Part shown: piece by piece, positions 7,590 to 14,223 of the stretch
How positions within the stretch are numbered: the first letter of the stretch is position 1
How the letters are laid out: each line of letters begins with the position of its first letter
From: F-183 sp036502165
GTDB taxonomy: Bacteria > Acidobacteriota > Terriglobia > Bryobacterales > Bryobacteraceae
Length of the DNA stretch: 19,261 bases
Direction of reading: 5' to 3'
NCBI GenBank assembly: GCA_036502165.1
Contig: DASXZC010000038.1
Span: forward strand, 1-19,261
Notes under the pieces: model-generated
Told to the model about the DNA's origin: nothing
The model's input: only the letters and a program-made list of their open reading frames with translations
Database searches by the model: none
Program-made: the position numbers and the translations under genes

Positions 7590-7771
7590 ATGGGTGTCGA
7601 ATTCTCCTGGGCCTCTCGAATGGAGGCCGAATTTCCATTGTCGCTAATTCGAAATCGCGTCGGGCTGCCAGATTAATTGGACTGGCGGGGCTCGCCGAAG
7701 CCGTTTCTGATCGTGTGCGCGACAGGATTGATCGCGATTGCTGGGTCGGGAGCCGCAGGAGCGCAGCGTGA
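7590..7771. other. Intergenic region upstream of tyrS
   Basis: These 182 bases lie between the end of the oxidoreductase gene and tyrS. They contain a hairpin just upstream of the tyrS ribosome-binding site (7610-7628, listed separately). I found no hairpin followed by a T-run to end the upstream transcript and no clear -35/-10 pair. No specifier loop or T-box antiterminator pattern was recognised. Confidence 0.45.
7610..7628 (-). promoter_or_regulatory. Short hairpin next to the tyrS ribosome-binding site
   Basis: An exact 6-base-pair inverted repeat (GGCCTC and GAGGCC) with a 7-base loop lies immediately before the AGGAGA of tyrS. It is not followed by a T-run, so it is not a standard terminator. 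It could influence translation of tyrS or protect the 5' end of the message. A 6-bp repeat in G+C-rich DNA can also arise by chance. Confidence 0.3.
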
Positions 7772-8788
7772 TTACTCAGGCGCGACTTCGAGGACGAGCT
7801 TGCCGGTGTTCTCTCCGCGGAACAGCATGAGGAGAGCGTCGGGGAATGCGGCAACTCCGCCTTTGACGATTTGCTCGCGGGATTTCAGCGTGCCTGCAGT
7901 GAGCCATCCGGCCATCTCGGCTCCGGCCTCCGCGTAGCGGCTCGCATAGTCGAAGACGAGCATGCCGGTCATGCTGGCGCGATTGACGAGCAGGGACAGG
8001 TAGTTCGAGGGGCCTTTTACGCCGGTGGTCGTGTTGTACTGCGAGATCGCGCCGCAAATGACGATGCGCGCGTGCATGTTGATTTGAGTGAGAGCGATGT
8101 CGAGGATGTCGCCGCCGACGTTATCGAAGTACACATCGATGCCGTTCGGCGCGGCGGCGCGCAAGGCTTTCGAGACGTCCTCGGACTTGTAGTCGACGGC
8201 GGCGTCGAAGCCGAGCTCATGCACCAGCCAAGCGCATTTCTCCGGGCCTCCGGCGATGCCGATGGCGCGGCAACCTTTGATTTTTGCGATTTGTCCGACG
8301 ACGGATCCGACCGCTCCGGCCGCGCCTGAAACCAGGACGGTCTCGCCGGCCTTGAGCTTGCCGGTGTCGAGCAATCCGAAATAGGCGGTCATTCCGGTCA
8401 TGCCGAGGGTGCCGAGATACGTGGGCAATCCGGCGATGGAGGTATCGACCTTGGTGACGCCGCGGCCGTCGGAGAGGGCATATTCCTGGATGCCGAACAT
8501 GCCGGACACGGAATCACCCACTGCGAATTTCGGATTCTTCGATTCGATCACGCGGCCGACGGCGCCGGCGCGCATGACGTCGCCGATGCCGACCGGAGGG
8601 ACGTACGATTTGCGATCGACCATCCATCCGCGCATGGCGGGGTCGAGCGAGTTGTACAGAATTTTGATGACGATCTGGCCGTCGGAGGCCGATGGAATGG
8701 GCTCTTCAGTCAATTGCCAGTTGGCGGCCGTGGGGAGTCCGACGGGACGCGAAGCTAATCGGATTTGATGATTCACAGTGTTGCTCAT
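7772..8788 (-). CDS. NADP-dependent oxidoreductase, medium-chain zinc-independent (CurA/PTGR family)
   Basis: The 338-residue protein belongs to the medium-chain dehydrogenase/reductase family that reduces alpha,beta-unsaturated carbonyl compounds with NADPH, such as curcumin reductase and prostaglandin reductase. Landmarks are NSLDPAMRGWM near the N-terminus, LGMTGMTAYFGL (128-139), and the nucleotide-binding glycine motif VSGAAGAVGSVVGQIAK (153-169). IDVYFDNVGG and an ICGAISQYN loop follow. No zinc-binding pattern is seen. It has no signal peptide, so it is cytoplasmic. It starts two bases after the cytochrome gene's stop, consistent with translational coupling. It is odd as a cytoplasmic enzyme at the end of a set of exported redox proteins. 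The real substrate cannot be read from the sequence. Confidence 0.93.
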   Translation of the reverse strand: MSNTVNHQIRLASRPVGLPTAANWQLTEEPIPSASDGQIVIKILYNSLDPAMRGWMVDRKSYVPPVGIGDVMRAGAVGRVIESKNPKFAVGDSVSGMFGIQEYALSDGRGVTKVDTSIAGLPTYLGTLGMTGMTAYFGLLDTGKLKAGETVLVSGAAGAVGSVVGQIAKIKGCRAIGIAGGPEKCAWLVHELGFDAAVDYKSEDVSKALRAAAPNGIDVYFDNVGGDILDIALTQINMHARIVICGAISQYNTTTGVKGPSNYLSLLVNRASMTGMLVFDYASRYAEAGAEMAGWLTAGTLKSREQIVKGGVAAFPDALLMLFRGENTGKLVLEVAPE

Positions 8789-8790
8789 GG

Positions 8791-9267
8791 TTATTGGAAC
8801 ACCATTTTGTCTTTCTTCGCGTCGACCTTCGCGGCGTCGAGGCCGGGCACTTTCTTGACGTCCTCGATCGATTTGAACGGTGCTTTCGCGCGGGCTTCAA
8901 CGATCGCTTGTGCTTCTTTTTCAGTGAATCCGAGGCCGGCTTGTATGGCCTTCGCCGAGGCCTTGTTGACGTTGACCTTTGCTTGCGCCTGGCCAGCGGT
9001 GATGTTTTTGGTCAGATATTTGACGACTTGATCGAGTTCTTCGTCGGTGCCTTCGGCTCCACGCTGGACCATGTCGACGACGATTTCGTTCCAACCGTCT
9101 TCGGAGTGCGGCTTGCCGAGGACGATTTCCGCACCGTGGCAGGCGCCGCAAACTTTCACGACCGTGGCTTTGCCGGGGGCGTCAGGAAGGTCCGGATTAT
9201 CGTCCGCGACGGCGCCCACAGCGGCGAGTGTCAGGGCCGCAAGGATGTACAACAATCGCTGCGTCAT
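8791..9267 (-). CDS. Exported c-type cytochrome fused to a ComEA-like helix-hairpin-helix domain
   Basis: The 158-residue protein has a signal peptide (about 1-21, MTQRLLYILAALTLAAVGAVA). A small cytochrome c domain covers about 33-90, with the heme site CGACH (40-44) and a likely axial Met66 in the segment WNEIVVDMVQRGAEGT. It ends in VVKYLTKNI. Directly after it comes a helix-hairpin-helix region (about 98-156) of the ComEA type: VNVNKASAKAIQAGLGFTEK, then AIVEARAKAPFKSIEDVKKV and PGLD. ComEA-type domains bind DNA without sequence specificity in DNA uptake, while the heme domain should carry electrons. In this operon an electron-acceptor role for the upstream quinoprotein-like propellers is plausible. 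What the second domain binds is open. The gene is 27 bases after the second propeller gene and 2 bases before the oxidoreductase gene. Confidence 0.9.
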   Translation of the reverse strand: MTQRLLYILAALTLAAVGAVADDNPDLPDAPGKATVVKVCGACHGAEIVLGKPHSEDGWNEIVVDMVQRGAEGTDEELDQVVKYLTKNITAGQAQAKVNVNKASAKAIQAGLGFTEKEAQAIVEARAKAPFKSIEDVKKVPGLDAAKVDAKKDKMVFQ

Positions 9268-9294
9268 TCGTGACTGTTAGTTTATCGCAGCGCT

Positions 9295-10794
9295 TCAGAG
9301 TTCGAGCGGCAAACCGAATACCCAGACCGTCGAATCGGCGGTGACCAGGTACACGCGGCCATTCGCGACGGTCAGCGGCGTCAAGTTTCCCGGAGCGGTG
9401 ATTTCGTTCTTGGTCGACCAGACGGGAGTTCCGGTCAAGGAGTCCACCACGTGCAGCACCGCGTTCTTGCGGCCTTCGCCGCTTGAAAGAACGAACGCGA
9501 GTCCGCCGATGACGACGGGCGGGACTGGCCGGATCAGGTTCGGCATCGTCCAAACGGGCGTGAAGACGGTCTTTCCGTCCTTCTCTTCGAGTTTGTAGGC
9601 GGCGATGGAACCGTTGCGGCCACTGGCGTTGCCCCAGACGGTGGCGAGTATGTAGCGGGTCTTGTCGGCAGGGTCCGCCCAGGTCGTGAGGCTGCCCCAG
9701 AGTCCGCCATCGTTGCCGGTGGGGATCCGCGGCGACTGAGCGAGGGGCGTCTTGTGATCGCCCTGCGCGGCGAGGGATTTTTCATCGAGCAGATTCAAAT
9801 GTCCATCGCGGCTGACGCTGGCGATGACTTCGTGATCCTTGTATTCAAATGTCACGGGCGTGACGGAATTCAGATCGCCCTTGGGCGCGGAGCCAGAGGA
9901 CGAATCGATGAAGTAGCCTTTCACGGCGAGCGTCTTCGGCTCGAGAGCCAGCAGCGCGTTCGAGTATTTTCCGTTCGCCGGATCATTGGGGCCGTCGAGA
10001 GTTTGAACGAACACATCGCCATCCTTGCCGATGACGGGTCCGCCGATGCCGGCGTAGTTGGCGGGGCCGGTCATCAACGTCGTGACTTCGGGAGCGGTCG
10101 AAGGATCGGGAGTGGCGAGGTCGATGCCCCAGACGCCGTTGCCGGCTCCGCCGCAGCCGTGCGAGGTGGTCGCGTAGATCATGCCTTCATCGATGTTCAG
10201 CGCCGATACGCGCGAGTTCGCGGGAAAGATCTGGAACGGCATGCCGGACTCATTCCCATTGGCGACATTGACGCGGCGGAGCATACCATCGCTCGAGATC
10301 AAGTAGATCGAACGCGGGCCGCCGAATCCGGCTTCGAAACGTTTCCTTGTGCTCGGATGCGATCGCCTGACCGAGACGGGGATCAGCGAGGGCATCGCGG
10401 TCATGCCGCCGGGGCATTCGGCCGTCGGTGCGGGGGCGTTGATGGGCGGGACGAATTTCGTTTGCCAATAGAGGCGGTCCATGTCGGCGTCCATGACGTA
10501 GAGGGAATCATCGCTGCCGCCGAAGAAGGCGAGTTCCTTGAATCCGCGATATCCGATGAGGCGGCCGAGCACGAGGGGAGCCATCAATGACGGGGTGCCT
10601 CGCTGTTGCATCTTCCACAACAGTTTGAAATTCTTCGTGACCTCGTCCTTGGTGATCTTGATTTCGGATTTGCCTTGTCCCGATCGCTCGATGTCGCCGC
10701 CGAAGGTTGGCCAGTCGATCGCCTGAGCGAACATCGCTTCGCCGCCCGCGAGCAGCGTGAGCACCGCCAATGAATTCCTGAGAGTCTTTTTCAT
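9295..10794 (-). CDS. Exported quinoprotein-like (PQQ-type) beta-propeller, paralogue 2
   Basis: The 499-residue protein has a signal peptide (about 1-24, ending MFAQ). It is followed by the N-terminal pattern of PQQ-type propellers: IDWPTFGGDIERSG, then EVTKNFKLLWKM. Blade repeats of the type SLYVMDADMDRLYWQTKF (97-114) and a C-terminal pair VVDSLTGTPVWSTKN and ANGRVYLVTADSTVWVFG indicate a six- to eight-bladed propeller. It shares CPGG (Cys127) and YATTSHGCGG (Cys214) with the upstream paralogue, so two cysteines are conserved and may form a disulfide. It is shorter than classical PQQ alcohol dehydrogenases (about 600 residues), and I could not identify their catalytic Asp or cofactor-stacking motif. 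PQQ binding is therefore unproven. The start is ATG at 10794, 15 bases after the previous stop. Confidence 0.88.
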   Translation of the reverse strand: MKKTLRNSLAVLTLLAGGEAMFAQAIDWPTFGGDIERSGQGKSEIKITKDEVTKNFKLLWKMQQRGTPSLMAPLVLGRLIGYRGFKELAFFGGSDDSLYVMDADMDRLYWQTKFVPPINAPAPTAECPGGMTAMPSLIPVSVRRSHPSTRKRFEAGFGGPRSIYLISSDGMLRRVNVANGNESGMPFQIFPANSRVSALNIDEGMIYATTSHGCGGAGNGVWGIDLATPDPSTAPEVTTLMTGPANYAGIGGPVIGKDGDVFVQTLDGPNDPANGKYSNALLALEPKTLAVKGYFIDSSSGSAPKGDLNSVTPVTFEYKDHEVIASVSRDGHLNLLDEKSLAAQGDHKTPLAQSPRIPTGNDGGLWGSLTTWADPADKTRYILATVWGNASGRNGSIAAYKLEEKDGKTVFTPVWTMPNLIRPVPPVVIGGLAFVLSSGEGRKNAVLHVVDSLTGTPVWSTKNEITAPGNLTPLTVANGRVYLVTADSTVWVFGLPLEL

Positions 10795-10809
10795 TGCTGT
10801 GTGTGCCCC

Positions 10810-12366
10810 TTATTCGCCCTTCAAACCGAACGAGTAGAGCGTGCTGTCGAACGCTCCCAGATAAATATGTCCATTGGCGATCGACAACGCGCCGAAGTGG
10901 ACGAAGGTAGAAATTGCATCGCCGCTCGACCACAGTTCCTTGCCGGTTTCGCCGTCGAATGCGTAGATGATTGCGTGCGTGGAGTTCTTGATGCGGATTG
11001 CGGATGAGTTGGCGGCGAGGCCCAACTCCGGGGTTGCTTGGACGTTCGACTCGCCGCTGCCGTAGGCGTAGACAACTCCGTTGGCGATGATGGGCGGCTC
11101 GGCCATGTCCATGTCATGCGAGATCCACACGGGGGTCAGCACGAACTTGCCGTCGATCTCTTCGACCTTGTGGGCGACTACGGCTCCGCGAGTGACGGGG
11201 CCGTAACTGAGCGGAGGTTTGAATTGCGAATGCACGGGACCCCAGAACGACGTGAGGACCCAGCGTGTGCCTTTCGCATCCTCCCAGGTCGCCATCGATC
11301 CCCAGACGCCGGCCGCGGCAAAATTGATGTCTTCGTTGCACAGTTGCGGAGTGCGATACAGGGGCGTGCGATGATCGGCGCCGCCGATCGATTTCGCATC
11401 CATGAGCCAGATGCGGCATTCCTTACTCGATGAGACGACGAATTCGTGGTCTTTGTACTTGAACACGGTGGGCGTGACCTGCATGTCGAGATCGCGCTTC
11501 CACATGAAAGCGGCGTTCGAGGGAGCGTAATAATCCTTGAGCGTCATGTTGGGATTGACGGCGATGATCGCTTCCCCATAGCGCTCGGCGGCGGGATCGA
11601 ATTGGCCGTCGCCGGTGGGCGCATAGAGGGTTCCATCGAAGCCGATGGCCGCGCCGGAGCGTCCCCAGAGGCCGCCGCCTTTGGGGTTGTAGCGGGTCAT
11701 TTTGCGAGTCGCGAGGTCGAACGCGTACACCATGTTCGGATTGCCGCCGCAGCTTTGCGCGGTGGTCGAATAGAGAACGTTCTTCCACAAATTCAACGAG
11801 TAGGCTTTGCCGTTGGGAGGCATGAAATCCGCGGGCGGTTGGACGTCCTCACCGTCGGCGACATTCAGGAAGTGCATGCGACCGTCGCCGGAGACAGCGT
11901 AGGCTGTGCGCTGGCCTTCAGGCCCGGGGAGTCCGATGGTCGGAGTGACGACCAAGCCGGCGGGGCACAGAGGTCCGCCACCTTTGCGCTGCGGCTTTTC
12001 GGCCTTGTAGGTGAAATGCTTTTCCCAGAGGACTTTACCCGTTGCGGTGTCGATGCCGTAGATGTTGTCGGAGGATCCGGCCTCGATGGCGATCTCTTTG
12101 AAACCATCGTGCGTGGGAATTCCGCTCGCAATCATGGGCGGGAACAGCGAGTGCATTTCACGCGGTTCGTTGTCGAGCTTGACCTTCCAGCGGAGCTTGA
12201 GATTTTTGACGTTGTCTTTGTTAAGGATGGTTTCGTTCCGCTGCCAGCCGGTGCGCTGGGGATCGCCGCCGTCGGTGAGCCAATCGGCCGGGGGGCTTGC
12301 GACGACGAGTAACGGCGAGATCAGCGCTGCCGCCGCGGCGACGGCGAAGATGTGGGTGCTACGCAT
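10810..12366 (-). CDS. Exported quinoprotein-like (PQQ-type) beta-propeller, paralogue 1
   Basis: The 518-residue protein is taken from the ATG at 12366. This gives a clean signal peptide (MRSTHIFAVAAAAALISPLL, cleaved near VVASP) and is preceded by AGGAGA about 11 bases upstream. An upstream in-frame start at 12465 would add 33 Arg/Cys-rich residues and is rejected. The N-terminal pattern ADWLTDGGDPQRTGWQ then DNVKNLKLRWKV is typical of PQQ-type quinoproteins. Blade repeats include NIYGIDTATGKVLWEKHF (101-118) and IYAFDGETGKELWSSGD near the C-terminus. It shares LCPAG (Cys134) and YSTTAQSCGG (Cys206) with the next gene. It is first in the four-gene block and faces the phosphoesterase gene across a 186-base divergent region. 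Its role is probably as an exported redox enzyme or substrate-binding propeller; no specific substrate is supported. Confidence 0.88.
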   Translation of the reverse strand: MRSTHIFAVAAAAALISPLLVVASPPADWLTDGGDPQRTGWQRNETILNKDNVKNLKLRWKVKLDNEPREMHSLFPPMIASGIPTHDGFKEIAIEAGSSDNIYGIDTATGKVLWEKHFTYKAEKPQRKGGGPLCPAGLVVTPTIGLPGPEGQRTAYAVSGDGRMHFLNVADGEDVQPPADFMPPNGKAYSLNLWKNVLYSTTAQSCGGNPNMVYAFDLATRKMTRYNPKGGGLWGRSGAAIGFDGTLYAPTGDGQFDPAAERYGEAIIAVNPNMTLKDYYAPSNAAFMWKRDLDMQVTPTVFKYKDHEFVVSSSKECRIWLMDAKSIGGADHRTPLYRTPQLCNEDINFAAAGVWGSMATWEDAKGTRWVLTSFWGPVHSQFKPPLSYGPVTRGAVVAHKVEEIDGKFVLTPVWISHDMDMAEPPIIANGVVYAYGSGESNVQATPELGLAANSSAIRIKNSTHAIIYAFDGETGKELWSSGDAISTFVHFGALSIANGHIYLGAFDSTLYSFGLKGE

Positions 12367-12408
12367 TTTGAGGGAGGTCTCCTGAAGTATCGCCGTTCGA
12401 GAGCGGCA

Positions 12409-12429
12409 AAGTGTTTTCATACCACACTT
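12409..12429 (-). promoter_or_regulatory. Dyad overlapping a -10-like element upstream of the propeller operon
   Basis: An exact inverted repeat AAGTGT-N9-ACACTT (21 bases) has on the minus strand the extended -10-like TGGTATGAA starting in its first arm and filling the spacer. A regulator dimer bound here would block the promoter. It lies 43 bases upstream of the propeller start codon, a suitable distance. No good -35 hexamer is seen 16-18 bases upstream. The regulator is unknown and no regulator gene is in the window. Confidence 0.35.
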
Positions 12430-12493
12430 CGGGGTGCGGACGGAACAGCGCGAGCGGTTCGCCACGCAAATCTCACGCCGTGTTCATCCGATG

Positions 12494-12499
12494 TTGACA
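12494..12499 (+). promoter_or_regulatory. Candidate -35 element for the phosphoesterase gene
   Basis: A consensus TTGACA lies 54 bases before the ATG at 12553. The hexamers 16-18 bases downstream (around AATGGA) are poor -10 matches, so this is only a candidate and could be chance or part of an activator-dependent promoter. Confidence 0.22.
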
Positions 12500-12552
12500 C
12501 GGGCTTCTTAGACTGCAATGGAGTTCCTCCACTAAGGATCCCCACACAACCC

Positions 12553-14220
12553 ATGCGTCCCTTTCTTTCCATCTTGACTGTTCAATGCATGATTTACGGG
12601 CTGCTGGCCGTCCCCAGCCCGGTACTGGCGCAAAGCGCCGCTGCCGGCCCGATCACGCCGATTCAACACCTGGTCGTTATTTTCCAGGAAAACGTTTCCT
12701 TCGATCATTATTTCGCCACGTACCCGAATGCCGCTAATCCGGAAGGGCAGCCTGTCTTCGTCGCCAAACCGGGAACGCCTAGCGTCAACGGCTTGAGCGG
12801 CGGCCTCATGACGAGCAACCCGAACATGAATGCGACCAATGGCGCGAGCGCGGCGAATCCGTTCCGCCTCGACCGCTCGCAGGCTGCGACGGCTGATCAG
12901 AATCATAACTACACTCCTGAGCAACAGGCGCTCCACAGCGGCCTCGTCGATATGTACCCGAGCTCGGTCGGAGTCGCCGGCACAGCCGGTCCGACGTCGG
13001 TTCCCAACGGAGCGTTGCTCGGCACCGCGGCCGTCAACATGGGTTATTACGACGGCAACACCGTGACCGCTTTGTGGAACTACGCGCAGTACTACGCGAT
13101 GAGCGACAACTCGTTTGACACGACCTTTGGCCCCTCGACTCCGGGAGCGTTGAACCTGGTTTCGGGCCAGTTGAACGGCGTTACGGGGAACATCAACGGC
13201 ACCAGCGCGGTGACGGATGCGGGCGACGGCACGCTCACCGACATCGGCGATGCGGATCCGATCGGCGATGTCTGCTCGACCACGACCGGCGAGCTGTTCT
13301 CTATGACCGGCACGAATGTCGGCGATATGCTGAACGCGCGGGGCGTCACCTGGGGATTTTACACGCAGGGTTTCGACATGACGGTGACCAACACGAATGG
13401 CACCACGGGCTGCAAGCGCAGCACCACGTCATTCGTCACCAACACGAATAAAGCCGACTACATCCCGCACCATGAGCCGTTCCAATATTACAAGTCGACG
13501 GCAAACCCGACGCATGCGCGTCCGGCATCCGCCTCGGCAGTGGGAACGACCGACGCCGCCAATCATCAGTACGATGTGCACGACTTTTACGACGCGATCA
13601 AGGCCGGCAACTTTCCGGCGGTGAACTTCCTGAAAGCTCCGGGATTTCAGGATGGACACGCGGGTTATTCGGATCCGCTCGACGAGCAGGCGTTCATCGT
13701 CCACGTGATCAACTTTTTGCAGAACAGTCCTTATTGGGCGAACACTGCAGTGGTGATCGCTTACGACGATTCCGACGGTTGGTATGACCACCAGATGCCT
13801 CCGATCGTGAATCAATCGGCGAGCCCCGCGGACGTTCCGGGATTCTGCGGCACAGGCACCACGGCGCTCGCGGGCGTCGGCGGCACGGGCCACGCGCAGG
13901 GCCGCTGTGGTTACGGTCCGCGCCTGCCTATGATGGTGATTTCACCCTGGTCGAAGACGAATTTCGTCGATCACACGCTGGCGGATCAGACTTCGATTCT
14001 GCGCTTCATCGAAGACAACTGGCTCGACGGACAGCGGATCGGTAACGGTTCGTTCGACGCGATGGCGAATTCGATTCAAACCATGCTGGACTTCTCGTCT
14101 CCGAAGAGCGCGGGTGCGGTCATTCTGGACGAGAACTCGGGGCTGGTCGTCAGCGCACCGGGACTCTCGGCGTCAGCGGCGGCGGCGTCAGCGGCTTATC
14201 GGTCGGGGAAGAAAAAGTAA
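12553..14220 (+). CDS. Secreted phosphoesterase (phospholipase C / acid phosphatase family)
   Basis: The 555-residue protein is read from the ATG at 12553, giving a signal peptide (MRPFLSILTVQ through PSPVLAQ, cleaved near residue 27). An in-frame start at 12352 would add 67 unusual residues and cross the divergent promoter; it is rejected. The body matches the phosphoesterase family of phospholipases C and AcpA-type acid phosphatases. It has HLVVIFQENVSFDHYFATYP (39-58) with the metal-binding Glu-Asn, and the nucleophile-region segment MSDNSFDTTFGPSTPGALNL (183-202). YDDSDGWYDHQMPP (404-417) and a late LPMMVISPW segment follow. These enzymes hydrolyse phosphate esters or phospholipids outside the cytoplasm. 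The Ala/Ser-rich C-terminus ends in GKKK. Only three bases separate it from the multicopper oxidase gene, so the two are almost certainly one transcript. The substrate is not determinable here. Confidence 0.92.
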   Translation: MRPFLSILTVQCMIYGLLAVPSPVLAQSAAAGPITPIQHLVVIFQENVSFDHYFATYPNAANPEGQPVFVAKPGTPSVNGLSGGLMTSNPNMNATNGASAANPFRLDRSQAATADQNHNYTPEQQALHSGLVDMYPSSVGVAGTAGPTSVPNGALLGTAAVNMGYYDGNTVTALWNYAQYYAMSDNSFDTTFGPSTPGALNLVSGQLNGVTGNINGTSAVTDAGDGTLTDIGDADPIGDVCSTTTGELFSMTGTNVGDMLNARGVTWGFYTQGFDMTVTNTNGTTGCKRSTTSFVTNTNKADYIPHHEPFQYYKSTANPTHARPASASAVGTTDAANHQYDVHDFYDAIKAGNFPAVNFLKAPGFQDGHAGYSDPLDEQAFIVHVINFLQNSPYWANTAVVIAYDDSDGWYDHQMPPIVNQSASPADVPGFCGTGTTALAGVGGTGHAQGRCGYGPRLPMMVISPWSKTNFVDHTLADQTSILRFIEDNWLDGQRIGNGSFDAMANSIQTMLDFSSPKSAGAVILDENSGLVVSAPGLSASAAAASAAYRSGKKK

Positions 14221-14223
14221 GTC

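Larger units (their letters stand above)
12367..12552. promoter_or_regulatory. Divergent promoter region between the propeller and phosphoesterase blocks
   Basis: These 186 bases separate the only divergent gene pair in the window, so they should hold promoters for both directions. On the minus side there is a dyad at 12409-12429 overlapping an extended -10-like TGGTATGAA. On the plus side there is a perfect -35 hexamer TTGACA at 12494-12499 but no good -10 at the right distance. The ribosome-binding site of the propeller gene is strong; that of the phosphoesterase gene is weak (AAGGA at about 12535). Transcription start sites cannot be fixed from sequence alone. Confidence 0.55.

Noticed and set aside
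7590..7771. T-box riboswitch upstream of tyrS
   Set aside because: No specifier stem, T-box sequence or terminator/antiterminator pair was found.
9754..10590. Long plus-strand frame (278 codons) antisense to the second propeller gene
   Set aside because: Same reason: it is fully inside a well-supported gene on the other strand and its product is low-complexity Gly/Asp/Arg-rich.
11446..12312. Long plus-strand frame (288 codons) antisense to the first propeller gene
   Set aside because: It is a mirror of the propeller reading frame in G+C-rich DNA, has no signal peptide or domain, and the opposite strand has clear PQQ-type repeats.
9295..12366. Classical PQQ-dependent alcohol dehydrogenases
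   Set aside because: The N-terminal pattern is similar, but the proteins are shorter and I could not identify the catalytic Asp or cofactor-stacking motifs; only a propeller call is supported.
12367..12465. Upstream extension of the first propeller gene
   Set aside because: It adds 33 Arg/Cys-rich residues ahead of the signal peptide; the ATG at 12366 has the better ribosome-binding site.
12352..12552. Upstream extension of the phosphoesterase gene
   Set aside because: It would place 67 atypical residues before a perfect signal peptide and overlap the start of the divergent propeller gene; the ATG at 12553 is preferred.
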